Shown here: piece by piece, positions 36,853-48,397 of the stretch | Layout of the letters: each line of letters begins with the position of its first letter | How positions within the stretch are numbered: the stretch's first letter is position 1 | NCBI GenBank assembly: GCA_030533445.1 | Contig: CM060068.1 | Coordinates: forward strand, 13,793,479 to 13,857,478 | Direction of reading: 5' to 3' | Origin: Cyprinodon diabolis | Lineage: Eukaryota > Chordata > Actinopteri > Cyprinodontiformes > Cyprinodontidae | DNA length: 64,000 nucleotides | Notes under the pieces: generated by a model | Databases searched by the model: none | The model's input: only the letters and a program-made list of their open reading frames with translations | What the model was told of the DNA's origin: nothing | Translations under genes and position numbers: made by a program

Positions 36853-37799
36853 TAAGGCTGGGCAAGTTAAGTCGTCATTATCACGTTAACTTATCAATCA
36901 ATTAACGCCGACAATTATTTTATCTCGTATTAACGCAGTTTTTATTATTTCTTTTATTACTGTAAAAGTCTGTTGCTCCCAGGCCTTTATTTTTTAAAAC
37001 TAAAAGTACCGGAACCGGAAGTACAGGAATCAAAAAAGAAAAGAAATTGGCGGATAAACGAACTCACAAATATGGAGAAGGGTACGGCCATTTTCATTTT
37101 AAAGTTCTTTCAGACGCGCAGTCGACAGAAGCAAAGTTATTTGTAATCACTGCAAAGTTGAATTGTCTTATCACCGGAGTACTTCGAGTCTAAAATATCA
37201 CCTAAATGCAAAACACACAGTTGATACCAGCAAATCATTTAACGAAACAGACAGTGGCGCGAGGCTTCAGCAGACTACGTTTGATGCAGCGTGTGGGAGA
37301 AGTATAGATAAACAAAGGCAGGAGAAGCTAACATGCCATAGCGAAGTGGATAGCTACAGACTGCAGGCCGATTGGTATATTTACAGACTATTTCCCTGCA
37401 CAGTTAATCCCAGCAGTGAACTTTTTTTTGTCCTTCACCTCGATCTAACAGGGACATTTGGTACTAGACTGGTTATGCTGCTCCCTGATAAAAAAATAAT
37501 AATTTTCTGCTGTTACCTCAGAAATTGCCTGTTTTAATGTTATGATTGGGACTCAGGATTTTGTGGGCAGTTTTTATTTAACTGCTACTGTATAAACAAA
37601 ATGCTGACGTTAAGTGTTTGCAAAACAAATGTTATGGCACTTCCTTTAATATGGCAGAACATTTCAAATAAAATTGTGCTATACACTACTTTTGAATTCA
37701 TTGTTGTTTTTTTGCGTATAAAAATGTGATTAATCACAATTAATCAGGGAAATCATGAGATTAATCGTGATTAAAACTTTTAATCGTTGACCAGCCCTA
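36853..37799 (+). mobile_element. hAT element, non-autonomous, with BED-finger fragment
   Basis: The 947-bp element starts TAAGGCTGGGCAAGTTAA and ends TTGACCAGCCCTA, imperfect hAT-type inverted ends, set within ATATATAT on both sides (an 8-bp duplication, though the flank is a TA repeat). Inside, a plus-strand frame near 37139-37225 reads VICNHCKVELSYHRSTSS and LKYHLNAKH, a complete BED zinc finger pattern (C-x2-C, H-x4-H). The rest of the transposase is missing. It is a different hAT lineage from the pair at 11.35 and 56.1 kb. Confidence 0.85.
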
Positions 37800-37848
37800 A
37801 TATATATATATATATATATGTATATATGTGTGTGTGTGTGTGTGTGTG
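37800..37848. repeat. Compound TA/TG microsatellite
   Basis: TA units pass into a run of TG and then T; it abuts the right end of the hAT element at 36853-37799, whose target was this TA repeat. Confidence 0.95.
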
Positions 37849-40118
37849 TTTTTTTTTTTAGTCGAGGGACACATAAAAAACTTTATCTCCATTACTACTG
37901 AAGGGAAATCTCGAAACAAAAAGATTACACAATCAATGAAACCCCTGTATCTCCATTATGAAGGACTGAGGTCTATCCTACTGATTTTATCTGAGACTAA
38001 CTCCAGAGTTTGTTGATTGAAAGTATAGCATTACATCCTGACCCGGTTATTATAGTCGATGGGCTTTGTGATAAAGACAGCCACATTGACAGATATGTGA
38101 CAAATGCTGGTGGAGGAACAAGATAATATCCCACAGATTGAGAACCTGTTGTGGTTCTACAGGGTTGCATTGCTATCATTCTCAAACTTTTGTATATTTG
38201 CTAGATCAACATTTAAACAGACACAAACATGGTTCTAAACCAAGCCAGGCAATGTTTGGAGTTTGGACTTCTGCCCATGTGCAACTGTTCAAAAATTTGT
38301 TTAAGAAGTGGCGCCACTTGTGGTCATAGACCAAAAAATTTTTAAATACAGATTTCTAAAATAATATCACAGAGGATTTATTCATGTCTGATTTATTTAG
38401 ATTTATTACCATTTACTGAGCTGTTATGAAGCAAAAAAAGAGAGAGGAAGTGATAAGGCGAGAAGTTGTTTGCATCCTTTGCATCTCTCCACTGTTACCA
38501 CCCACAACCATCAGCAGCCCTCTCTGGAGTTATCAGCATCTGTACTGTTATCTGTTGATGGGGATTTAGGGATGGATGGATGGTCTAGGGAGGAAGAGGC
38601 AGACAAAATGAAATAAGCAGTTAGCAAGACAGACAATAAATGACAGATTACAAAACCAAGTTTAGACAAACCCAGTAAAAAAATGCTCTCACAGACACGC
38701 ACACTCAGGGAGCAGAGAGAAGGTCACGAGAGGATTAATGGCTGTGCTCTGATAGATAAACCAATCAAACAAATAAAGACTTTAGCACACATACATTTAA
38801 AAACGCAGGATGTAAAGCAGAGACACACATGAATAATCCGAACTAGACAGAGAGACATTAAGAGGTTGAAAGGAAGGAAGAAATCCACAGAGAAGAAAGA
38901 CACAAAAATGTATTCTTCAAACATACATCCACTGTAGTCTGTGCCTTTATTAGGTTTAAATTGAGTAGAGCTCTCCCTTCTCTGAGGCCTGTGTCTGTAG
39001 ACACAGATTAAGTACTTCACAAAGGCATATTGTCAGCACAGCGGTGGATTTGTTTATAATCAAGAGTCAGTCGAGTGACACCATTTGCAAACTTTTACTC
39101 AACAGACGCAAGCTTTCAGAGAAGATATGGATCACTGTTGTTCAGTTTGTTTGTTTTTTTTTACCAACATGCATCCAATCCCTTTCTAGCTTTCATATTG
39201 TCCCCTGACCTCTTGCCTTTGGGTTTCATATGTGCAGAGAGTTAAATGCCTGGCAACTGAATACTGGTCTTGAGTTAAGCTTAGGGAACGACTCCAGAAA
39301 AACACTTGCCCTTTAAGGACTTTGGATCCGAGTCAGACTCAGGGTGTCAGTCACTACAATGCCCATTATGTATGTTGCATTTCAAACACCCATTTTTAAC
39401 TTTTTAATGTTTAACCTTGGAAAATATGCCTTAACTGCAGCTTTCATTAAAATAATGCATCTCAGAGTAAAGATTAGAAACCCCATTATAAAAGCATGAA
39501 GTAGAATTTGATTCTTAGAGGATAATAACCTTGAAATTATGCTATTTAAACAAACAGCAAAGCATTACGTATAACTGTTGCTGCTGAAGTACTTTTTCAT
39601 CTTTAATATGTATTCCTATCATTAGATGTATTAATGTTATGGTATTAAATGTTATTAAATATATTCTTTTTCATGCATCAGTGTATTGTGTGAAAATATA
39701 CAATGAAAACCTGCCAGTTCTACTTGTAGTTTTCAAGTACGTTTCCAGATTGTGAGTGATTGAGTATTGTCTCTCTATAGTGACTTTTCAGCTGTAGTTC
39801 TAACATTAACTGGTAACCATCATAGTGGTTTTCCACACCAGAACCATCTGTGTTCTTCCTGACAAGACTGCAATAATAAGCTGAGTTTGTCGTAAGTCTG
39901 TTACCTTTTAGCGCTAAGCAACAGGTGAGGAAGGGTAAATATTACTTCTTAGTAGGGATTCAGGATTTCAGTTTCTTTAAGCTTGCTTGTATAGTGTCCA
40001 TTGTTGCAGGGCCGCTTGTAGCATTGATAGTTCCAAGCGCTGTATATTTGCCTGGGGAATCATTTAAAATAACCCCATGGAACAGCTCTTTAGGTCAGAA
40101 ATCAGAGGTGTGCCTTTA

Positions 40119-40310
40119 TAAAGTCATCCCAACCGTTGCATTTCCGAATCCTCCTGAGTGGTGCACGACTTTACACGAGTGAATAAAGTGAATGTGATTG
40201 GTCGTTTATCAAGGGGGCGGAATTTTTGTGGCGGAAGGTTCGCAAGCTCTGTGGTTGTGGCGGGTGTCTTGAAAGCATCTTGCTAACCAGTTAGCAACTT
40301 GTTAACAGCC
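40119..40310 (+). repeat. Partial copy A of the AAAGTC DNA-element family
   Basis: The segment from TAAAGTCATCCC onward, including the block GTGAATGTGATTGGTCGTTT and CATCTTGCTAACCAGTT, is similar to the reverse complement of 45425-45620. It therefore lies in the opposite orientation to copy B. The ORF part of copy B is missing: similarity stops just after GTTAGCAAC. The GATTGGTC in it is a CCAAT box on the reverse strand, so this piece may be the promoter end of the family. Confidence 0.65.
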
Positions 40311-41242
40311 AGCACTACTCCTCTTATGATAGGACATTTTAGAGAGTTTGAATTAATAACTTCTTCTGAACATTGGTACCTGTAACTGTCCCTGTTGTAA
40401 TATTTCCTCTATATTAAAGTATGTAATGTTCGTAGGTGGACCATTTCTTCTTCCCTTCATGCCCTCAGAACTCAGGCCCCCATGTGACATGTACAGCCTT
40501 TTACTCTTATAATATTGAGACTGACACAATTCAGGTCTGTCATTTGTATGTTGTCTCCTGCCATGTCGGTCTTAATAAATCTAATGTAAAAATTATTATC
40601 TGGTACAATACATTTTTAGTCAGCACCAACATCATGAATTTTTCACCGTTAACATGTTTGTCTTATATATATGTTTTGATCACAGGTTACAATGTGTGTC
40701 TAGTGTTAAACTTAAGGAATTCACTGCTATGAAATCAGCGTCCTCTATGATTTTCAGCTGTCATCACCCTGGCATCCATGTATCATTTCCTGCCATCACT
40801 TTGGTATCCAGACTTCAAAGCAAAAGCACGGAGTGTGGAATCAGTGCTTGATTGCAGCTATTTCATCTTAAGGAATTTCTGCAGGATTTTACCTGAAGCT
40901 AAAAAAAAAAGTGACAGTTTGCCAAAAACTTATCAGCGTTTCCAACTGTATTAGCTAAAAATAAAAGAACGCACATTATTTGAAATATGTGTATGCTATT
41001 AAACAACAAAAAACAAACAAACCTTTTTTTTCTCTCTTTGCTCCCGTTCTGAAACAAAAAAACGAAAGACCGAACAATACATTGATTTGTTTGGACATTT
41101 TTTTTTTTGGTTTGGTCTTTTTTGTTTTTTCAAATGCCTTTTAAATTATTCTTTTATCCATCAACATCTCAAATTCATCATTATTTGTTAGAGTAAAGAA
41201 AAGTTTATAATTGCAGTTATAAAGCACAAGTCACAAACTCAC

Positions 41243-41480
41243 ACTGAGCCTGGTTCTGCTGGACGTTTCTTCCTGTTAAAAGGAAGTTTTTCCTCTCCAC
41301 TGTCGCTGCAAGCATGCTTGGTGTGAGGGATTGCATTCAAGTAAATGAATCAATGCAATTAACTGGTTTTCCTTAGATAGAATACTTTGAATTAATTTCA
41401 CTCTTGCGATCTGGTGAATTGTAAAGTGCCTTGATATGACATGTGTCGTGAATTGGCACTAGATAAATAAACTAAATTGA
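41243..41480 (+). repeat. L2-like LINE 3' tail, copy 2
   Basis: The segment starts ACTGAGCCTGGTTCTGCTGG and runs through TTCCTGTTAAAAGGAAG, the CCTCTCCACTGTCGCTGC block and a GTAAAGTGCCTTGATATGAC block, ending in an AAATAAACTAAATTGAA tail. This order is that of fish L2-like LINE 3' ends. It ends only about 70 bp upstream of exon D, so it sits near that acceptor. Confidence 0.75.
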
Positions 41481-41551
41481 AGTCATCTATCAAAAACGTC
41501 CTTTTAACTTCTTTTTCTTTTTACTGTTTATATGTTTTTTTTTTTCTCTAG

Positions 41552-41635
41552 TCTGACCAGAACAGTAGAGATCCCGGGGGAAGACAGTCCTCTTGGTATC
41601 CATGTAGTTCCCTACTGCTCTTCATTCAGTGGACG
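41552..41635 (+). CDS. pard3b: pard3b exon D: start of PDZ1
   Basis: The acceptor is a long T tract ending ctctag and the donor is gtaggt. After the split Ser codon the exon reads LTRTVEIPGEDSPLGIHVVP, the first beta strand and carboxylate-binding loop of PDZ1 (PLGIHV, segment residues 120-125). It ends with CSSFSG plus two bases of an Arg codon. PDZ1 of Par-3 proteins binds partners such as Par-6 and junctional adhesion molecules at their C-termini. The exon is 84 nt and phase 2 on both sides, so skipping it alone would keep the frame but remove the binding loop. Confidence 0.95.
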
Positions 41636-42159
41636 GTAGGTGGTGTACACATTTAACCACAACCTTTTATAAATATAACACACAGGCCTAAATCTGCACC
41701 ACTGTTCCCAGCATGCTGCCATTTTTGAACATGGCATTACATAAACTTTGGAGACATAGAGAAGAAATAAAAAAAATACAGGAAGACAGAATTTTTTTCT
41801 GTTCGCAGTGTTTTGACTGTGCGATGTTGGATGGAAGAGAAACTTCCTAAAGGAAAGCATGATGACTTTTTATGATTGTTCTCATGGCTCTTTTGGATCC
41901 TGCAGCTTTCTTTTTGCTCTTCTTTCTCCCCATTCTGGTCTGATTTTTCCTTTTTTCCTCTCCTCATTCCAGTTTCCTTTTATAATTTGCCATCGCTCTT
42001 TCCTCTTGAGCTGTCTCTTTATTGTTGTGGAGTTGACCTCTATAGCGGGTGTTAGAATCATTGCCTCCTTGAAAACTTGAATTTTGTTCTTAACCGTTAA
42101 CATTTCACATTAAATATTCAGTCTGGTATTTAAATAAAACAATCCTTTTAAGTCTCAGT

Positions 42160-42161
<2 letters not shown>

Positions 42162-42210
<49 letters not shown>
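42162..42210. repeat. AT/GTAT microsatellite upstream of exon E
   Basis: About 18 AT units followed by GTAT units and a long T run, about 100 bp before exon E. Confidence 0.95.
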
Positions 42211-42306
42211 TTTTTTTTTTTTTTTTTAGAATCATAGAATCATATGGTTTTATGTTAAGAAGAAGTATTTGCAATAATTTCAATTTGTTTTTTCTTTTCG
42301 GCACAG

Positions 42307-42432
42307 GTCTCTTGGTCTGTATATCCGTGGTGTGGAAGAAGAGAGCCGCTCAAGAAAGGAAGGCTTGTTTAAAGAGGATGAGTGCATTGTGAAAATCAAT
42401 AACACTGACCTTATGGACAAGACATTTAGCCA
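42307..42432 (+). CDS. pard3b: pard3b exon E: middle of PDZ1
   Basis: A 126-nt exon between acceptor cggcacag and donor gtgagt. It reads SLGLYIRGVEEESRSRKEGL, then FKEDECIVKINNTDLMDKTF, the central strands and helix of PDZ1, closely matching PARD3B. It is phase 2 on both sides and is separated from exon D by a 671-bp intron. It covers segment residues 135-177. No premature stop or frameshift is seen. Confidence 0.95.
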
Positions 42433-42794
42433 GTGAGTGCAACTGATTATCTTTGTTTTTCCTTGGAGGCTAAAACTTTGTTTAGATGGATAACTTTGCA
42501 TATCAACTGTTTTTATAAAGTGATATTAAGGCCTAAAAATTTATGCCTTGAACTTAAACTTCAACATTTATCATAAATTAGAAATGTGACTATTTCAAGT
42601 TTAGCTGAAATTGCTTCACTGCTTGTTTTTTCTTATTTCTAAGTGAAGTGATATTGCAAGGCAAGTTTATTTGTATACTACATTCAGTAAGAAGAACATT
42701 CAAAGTGTCTACACAAGCAAAACAAAAGAAAACACATAAAGTATGCTGCAATGACATTAAGGAAAGCAAAAAATGTATTAATTAATATATTGTC

Positions 42795-42852
42795 CGATAG
42801 TTATTTATCTGAGTCAGCAGTCACATGCTGACTCAGATAAAAAAAACTATCG
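42795..42852. repeat. Imperfect palindrome with 15-bp perfect arms
   Basis: TTATCTGAGTCAGCA (42805-42819) and its exact complement TGCTGACTCAGATAA (42826-42840) surround a 6-base loop, and the outer CGATAGTT and AACTATCG extend the stem after a short mismatch. Either a hairpin or a TGA(G/C)TCA-rich AP-1/Maf-like site pair could be meant; there is no evidence for function. Confidence 0.85.
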
Positions 42853-42908
42853 AACAACAATATAAATAGAGCAGTCTAAGACAACTCTAGACAAATCAGG
42901 GAATGCAT

Positions 42909-42910
<2 letters not shown>

Positions 42911-42961
<51 letters not shown>
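42911..42961. repeat. Long TA microsatellite
   Basis: About 25 uninterrupted TA units, the longest in the window, likely polymorphic. Confidence 0.95.
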
Positions 42962-42967
<6 letters not shown>

Positions 42968-44793
42968 GTTTAAGGTCTGGATTAGGACTTTTAATTTTAT
43001 TTTAACTCAAAAGGCTCAACTTAATCAAAACGTTCCAAACACAGATCAGTTTTTCACTTATCCCCAAGAATAATTCATGTAATGAACACAGAGTAATCAC
43101 TTTAGGGGGGATGGGACTAAATTTGTTTGGACTAGAAGCAAATATATTAATAAAGAGTATATTTTGATAAACCATTTACTAACATACAATAAAGAACCTT
43201 AAAATAAAAAAAGACATTTGGTTTCACATTATGTGGTTTTATTTTAGTTTTAAATCTGGCTTTAAACAACCAAGTAGCAAGATAAAACTCGAAATTTGGA
43301 AGAAAAGATGTGTTTTGTAAGCAGCCACAGTTCATTTAGATTAAAAATGAATTAAGTAGAGAAAGCTGTTCCCATCAGATGCTTCCAACTTAGACTTTTT
43401 GACCTTACTACAGATTAGAGACTCACCCTCCTGTAAAACGTCAACCTTTAACATACAGCCAGGGTCACACTGAAGTTGTTTTGATTTAACCTTATTCATA
43501 TGTTAGAATTACCTAAAGTACAGGTCTAAATTCAATGTAGAGGCTGGAAAGAGATAGTATCCATCAAATCTGAGCTTTAAGATTAAACAAATAATTCAGT
43601 CTGTAAATGTGAGCTATAGAAAAATAATCCAGAAGACTTTCATAAAAACAGAAGATTCTGCAAACGGATGACTCAAGGTAGCTGAAAACCAATAAACCCC
43701 AAACATTAATATTTATTAGGAAAACATTTAGAAATATGTTTTTCATTTCCTTCCCTACCCATTAGTTTAGTGACATACAACCTCAGTGTTATACAACAGG
43801 ATGCAAAAGTACAGATGTGATTTTCATGTAAAAATCATGGACTTGGTCAGGTTGATATACAATATTTTTACCAGGCAATATGGTGCTTTGAATGCTGCTC
43901 CACACGACAAGATAATTGTGCTGTTTACTGCCTGATCTTTCCCTTCCAAGAGCCCTCGAAATCAGGAGCCTGTCGGGGCCGATAATCAGTAAGATAATCC
44001 TGCTGTTTGTGGTTTCTTGTGAGCAGGTCTGTTTGGTAGAACGTCGGGACTCCTCTGTCTGTAAATGAAGGATATCCAACTGGATCATCTTCGCCTGATA
44101 GGCTGCAAATCAGAGAATCTGATCCAAGAGCTTGCTGAGAGAAGAAAACAAAAGGGCATGAATGTATATACAGGGGTTAAACCCTAACAGGTTTACGTGC
44201 AAAGGCCACGAAAATCTGTTTTTTTTTTTCATGTACAAAGAAAACTGAGAGTACCCTGTTTTCTCTGCTAAAGTATTTTGTCACTGCATTGTGATGAAAA
44301 GCAGTTTGCAATGCAAACCTCAATGATAAAAACTTGCTGGTTAAAAAGTATTTTATTTTATAACCTGGTTCTTGTAGGGTTTACCACCTAGAAAACACTG
44401 TATATTCATTTCCAGCTGCTATGCAGAACAGACGGAAATCCCTGAGTGATTGGCCGGCTAAGGGAGTTGTCACTGTCTCGCGACAGCCTGCCGATAATCT
44501 ATGGTCTGCTGCTCCAAACAACTAAAGAATATTTATAGCTAGGATCATAATCCTGATGAACTGACTGCATTTATTACATTTCAAGGTGTACTTTCACTTA
44601 AAAACACCTTAAAGCTACTCCCCCCCAATAATTACAGCAAATTTGTTTGCCCTCTTTGCTTGATGAGCATTGATAGCGTCAAAATCGTCTCATGTGAAAT
44701 GTGGTGCACTTGTGGTGTGACCGAAGGGGACATCTAACACGACCAAAACTGTTCTTTACACAATTTATTTTATCTTCACCTGTGGGATCTCTT

Positions 44794-45620
44794 AAAGTCG
44801 TAGGGACGTCATATTTAAATGTCAAATCATTCTGGCTTAAATATGTATATAAATGTTCCCTTTATTAGACAATATTGTCCCAAAAATTAGAAAATTTCTT
44901 TTTTTTTTTATCCTGTCTTAAAATCTGTGTTTTTTTTTTTCTTTCATTATCTTATGCAGGCCGGTTAGTTATACGCCAGCTTGTACACCTAAATTTTTTC
45001 GGTCATAGCATCTAGATTCATATGTCGCAGCTAATATCTGCAACGGTTGAAATAAGAAATAAGAATCATTTACTTTACCGTTGAGTTCCATCCCAGTGTT
45101 CACAGGGATGGACGTCTATCTTCTGCAGGCGTAGAGCTAACAGAAATGGCAGAGTTGCGAGGCAAGGGCTCAAACATGTAAGGCTGTAAGCCTTCTACAC
45201 CAAACCAAGCTTCTGCCACCCTGGCGTCCTCTTCCACGACAACTTCATCCCCACTTTCCTCCTCTAAATAACCAAAGTCTGACAAAGGAGACTCATCCAC
45301 GATCTGCGTCGCAAAACTCATCTCTTGCATGTTTCTGCTGTCCATAGTGTTCCGTGACAGTGTCGTTGCTAAATGCTACTTTTTACCAATGTAAGTTCCC
45401 ATTGGGAACCTACTAGCACTCAGTTGCCAACTGGTTAGCAAGATGCTTCAGAGAAACCGGCCACAATCAAACTTGCTTGCAAACTTTCCGCCACGACAAT
45501 CCCGACCTCTTAATAAACGACCAATCACATTCACTTTATTCACTCCTGTAAAGTCGTGGACCACTTGAGAGAATTTGGAAATGCAACGGTTGGAACAGCC
45601 ACTTCCCTACGACTTTACGT
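44794..45620 (-). mobile_element. DNA element with a short captured ORF (copy B)
   Basis: The ends are a 14-bp inverted repeat, TAAAGTCGTAGGGA at left and TCCCTACGACTTTA at right. The minus-strand half from about 45605 to 45425 is about 80% similar, by eye, to plus-strand 40131-40300, which identifies a repeat family. The interior carries the 81-codon minus-strand ORF listed next. The target duplication is uncertain (TTA against TAC), so the element class is open. Confidence 0.6.
45100..45345 (-). CDS. Short acidic ORF with YMFEP motif inside a DNA element
   Basis: An 81-aa open frame on the minus strand starting MDSRNMQEMSFATQIVD and containing an acidic stretch (EEESGDEVVVEEDARV), then LQPYMFEPLP. 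This layout, an acidic leader followed by a Y-x-FEP motif, is like the first exon of the many fish genes with a P2X7-like intracellular Cys-rich domain. That is recalled, not tested. The Cys-rich domain itself is not present here. It may be a captured first exon, a relic or a chance frame. No function is assigned. Confidence 0.4.
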   Translation of the reverse strand: MDSRNMQEMSFATQIVDESPLSDFGYLEEESGDEVVVEEDARVAEAWFGVEGLQPYMFEPLPRNSAISVSSTPAEDRRPSL

Positions 45621-45713
45621 TTTGGAAAATTGCCTGACAATTCTAAAACCCTGCCGCGTAAACGAGCCGTAGGTCAAATGATCTCCTATTTTATTTTATC
45701 TTTTTCTTTTGAG

Positions 45714-45866
45714 TTTTTAACAGCACTAGTGGCTCTCCTTTTATGGACACTAGGCTGACAGGAAAGGGGGCATGACAGAGGGTGAGAGGCATGCGGGAAA
45801 GGACCACAGGCCGGATTAAAACCTGGATCGCCCGCGTCGAACATATTGTTTTTTCCATCAAGCTAT
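45714..45866 (-). repeat. tRNA-derived SINE, minus strand
   Basis: The reverse complement reads GACGCGGGCGATCCAGGTTT, then AATCCGGCCTGTGGTCCTTT and CCTGTCAGCCTAGTGTCC, matching block by block the plus-strand SINE at 53692-53874. Its B box is damaged (the GGTTCGA core is now GGTTTTA). There is no long A tail. Confidence 0.8.
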
Positions 45867-46622
45867 GGAGGAATTTTTCCTCTCTGGTTTTCAAAACTTA
45901 GTCTACACTAATAATCATAAACTAGTCAGACAACAACAGGGGTGTAATCAAATGAAATGTTAATTACCTGGAGTTACTCCATTGCTTTTCTGTGGTGAAT
46001 GATGTTGATTACCAATTGCTCCTGACACTGTAGTTCCTGTAACCTACTTAGCATGATCTGATTTAAATTAGTTCCCTGGAAAATGATCTTTTTCTTTCTT
46101 TATGAGTTTCTAATGGCCTTTGGGTCCTGGTGTTATGGCTATATGCTTCCTGAACTGTTAGATATGAGCTCACAGAAAGTAAATGAAAAAGGGAAACTCT
46201 GCCAAAAATAAAACCCTCAGTAATTAAAGAGGACGGTAAAATATTTTATACTTATATTTAGGACATTTCAGGAAAAAAAGTAAGGAAACAGTTTCACAAT
46301 TTGTGATTTTCTTATTCATGCCTTAAAAATATGAAACCAAATTTCCTATAATTCAAAGAACCAAGTATTTAGCACAGACTTGAATTAATCATGCGTGATC
46401 AGATGTATTAATTGCATCTTTCTTTCCTCTAATCTTGTTATACCATCCCATAGTATAATTAATTTTCCTGTCAGAAACTGATAAGTACCCTTTAAATGTT
46501 ATTATAAATGATGAAATGATCATTTTAACTGCTAATTGCCTTTATTTTCTCTTAAAAAAAACTCATTACCTCATGTTTTCAGTCTTTCTCTTTCCATCCA
46601 TCTTTCCCACTTGTCCTCGTAG

Positions 46623-46881
46623 ATCTCAGGACATCTTTCGTGAGGCGATGCGGTCCCCACTTGTCCGTTTGGAAGTCGTGTCCTCATCAAACAGAGAGCG
46701 CTATGAAAAAAGTCTGATTGGTCAGCTTTTGGTCAACAGTTCGGCTCCAAACAGCAGCCCTCATCAAGTCATCAAGACCAAACAACCACCACCGCCAGTC
46801 AAAGCCAAACCTGTGTTTAAACCTCCTGAAAATTTAACTGCAAGAGTGGGAGAAGAACCTCCCGTTCTTGAAGCTGTCAAC
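46623..46881 (+). CDS. pard3b: pard3b exon F: end of PDZ1 and inter-PDZ linker
   Basis: The acceptor is gtcctcgtag and the donor gtgagt. After the split Gln the exon reads SQDIFREAMRSPLVRLEVVS, which completes PDZ1 with its last helix and strand, then NRERYEKSLIG, a PARD3B-specific stretch. The second half is a basic, Pro-rich linker (KTKQPPPPVKAKPVFKPPE, segment residues about 226-244) that could bind SH3 or WW domains. Length 259 nt, entering in phase 2 and exiting in phase 0. The open frame runs on beyond the donor for a few codons only. Confidence 0.95.
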
Positions 46882-48397
46882 GTGAGTTTGTTTTTGTTTA
46901 CTTAAACCAAATCACACCACATAGCACTAAGATATGAGGCAAAAAGCTCAGCAGTATTACACAGATACAAGAACTAGAAAGCACAGATATTGAGAAGAAC
47001 ATGGATTCACTTGAAGATGAAAAACCTTCATCAGGTTGGTGTTAACTCCACTATTAGGTAACATTCATGAACAAAAACGTTGAGTCTAAAGAGCCATATT
47101 TATGATCTTTACTGCATTCCTTCAAGCTTTGCCTTTTCTTATGTAATTTCGATTTTTACAAGCAATCAGTTTTATATTATTTTTACCTTATGTCCGCCTT
47201 CTTCCTAGAGCTAAAGAGCCCATAAAACCAAACACATGTAACCATGTCGTCAACATTGCTATGGTTACTTGGCTGACATTTGAAAAACAACTGGCTAAGA
47301 AGGACCAGTTTCTTAGCAACCGCTGATTACATTAGTTTATAAAAATAAGTTTTGTTGGTCATGCTGGAACTCAGTACAGTTTCACAAACAGCTGGAAGAG
47401 TAAGCAGTTTGTCTTGGCTATCCTTTTTTTGCATTGTAGTGGATGTTGATTAAGTTACTTTGTTCCAATCCATCCATCCATCCATCCATCCATCCATCCA
47501 TCCATCCATCCATCCATCCATCCAGCACCAGTCCGTCTGTCCATCCATCCATCCATCCATACATACATCCATCCTTCCGTCCGTCCGTCCATCCATCCAT
47601 CCATCCATCCATCCATCCATCCATCCATCCATCCATCCATCCATCCAGCACCAGTCCGTCTGTCCATCCATCCATCCATCCATACATACATCCATCCTTC
47701 CGTCCGTCCGTCCATCCATCCATCCATCCATCCATCCATCCATCCATCCATCCATCCATCCATCCATCCAGCACCAGTCCGTCTGTCCATCCATCCATCC
47801 ATCCATACATACATCCATCCTTCCGTCCATCCATCCATCCATCCATCCATCCATCCATCCATCCATCCATCCATCTATACATACATACATCCATCGGTCC
47901 GTCCGTCTGTCCATCCATCCATCCATCCATCCATCCATCCATCCATCCATCCAGCACCAGTCCGTCCATCCATCCATCCATCCATCCATCCATCCATCCA
48001 TCCATCGGTCCGTCCATCCATCCATCCATCTATACATACATACATCCATCGGTCCGTCCGTCTGTCCATCCATCCATCCATCCATCCATCCATCCATCAT
48101 CCTTTTGTCTGCTCATCCATCCATCCGTCCGTCCGTCCATCCATCCATCCATCCATCGGTCTGTCCGTCTGTCCATCCATCCATCCATCCATCCATCCAT
48201 CGGTCTGTCCGTTTGTCCATCCATCCATCCATCCATCCATCCATCCATCCATCCATCCATCCATCCATCCATCCATCGTCATAAAGTCCAGGAGGTTTTA
48301 TCTGAGCTCTGTTTATAACTCCTAAATGGAACTGTCACTGTTGTGTTCATTTTGTTTTGTTAAACTAAAATACTAAAACAGCATTTTCTTAATGTAG
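46882..48397 (+). other. pard3b intron F-G, mostly satellite
   Basis: A 1.5-kb GT-AG intron, more than half of which is the GGAT-class tetranucleotide array at 47468-48277. The first 580 bp contain nothing recognised. Confidence 0.85.
47468..48277. repeat. GGAT/ATCC tetranucleotide satellite with higher-order units
   Basis: An 810-bp array of CATC repeats with variant units CGTC, CTGTC, CATA and CTTC. The landmark CCAGCACCAGTCCGTC occurs at 47522, 47645 and 47768, exactly 123 bp apart, and a shortened form at 47951; a TATACATACATACATCC landmark occurs at 47876 and 48031 (155 bp apart). So whole blocks have been duplicated. Open frames across it, such as runs of SIHP or WMDG, are artefacts of the repeat. 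Confidence 0.97.

Larger units (their letters stand above)
32602..41551 (+). other. pard3b intron C-D (8.95 kb)
   Basis: A GT-AG intron with a reversed dispersed repeat near 34.0 kb, a tandem duplication near 35.3 kb, a hAT element at 36.85-37.8 kb, half of a DNA-element family at 40.1 kb and an L2-like tail at 41.25 kb. The stretch 37.85-40.1 kb shows nothing definite. Confidence 0.75.
42433..46622 (+). other. pard3b intron E-F (4.19 kb)
   Basis: A GT-AG intron. It holds a palindrome at 42.8 kb, a TA microsatellite at 42.9 kb, non-repetitive sequence at 43.8-44.6 kb that could be regulatory, a DNA element with a minus-strand ORF at 44.8-45.6 kb and a reversed SINE at 45.7 kb. Confidence 0.8.

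Noticed and set aside
47468..48277. CRISPR array, suggested by regularly spaced landmarks
   Set aside because: Spacing comes from block duplication of a microsatellite; spacers are not unique and the genome is a vertebrate.
47418..48318. Long open frames of SIHP, WMDG or similar repeats across the GGAT array on both strands
   Set aside because: They are translations of a tetranucleotide satellite; any frame without a stop unit stays open, and there is no start context, domain or complexity.
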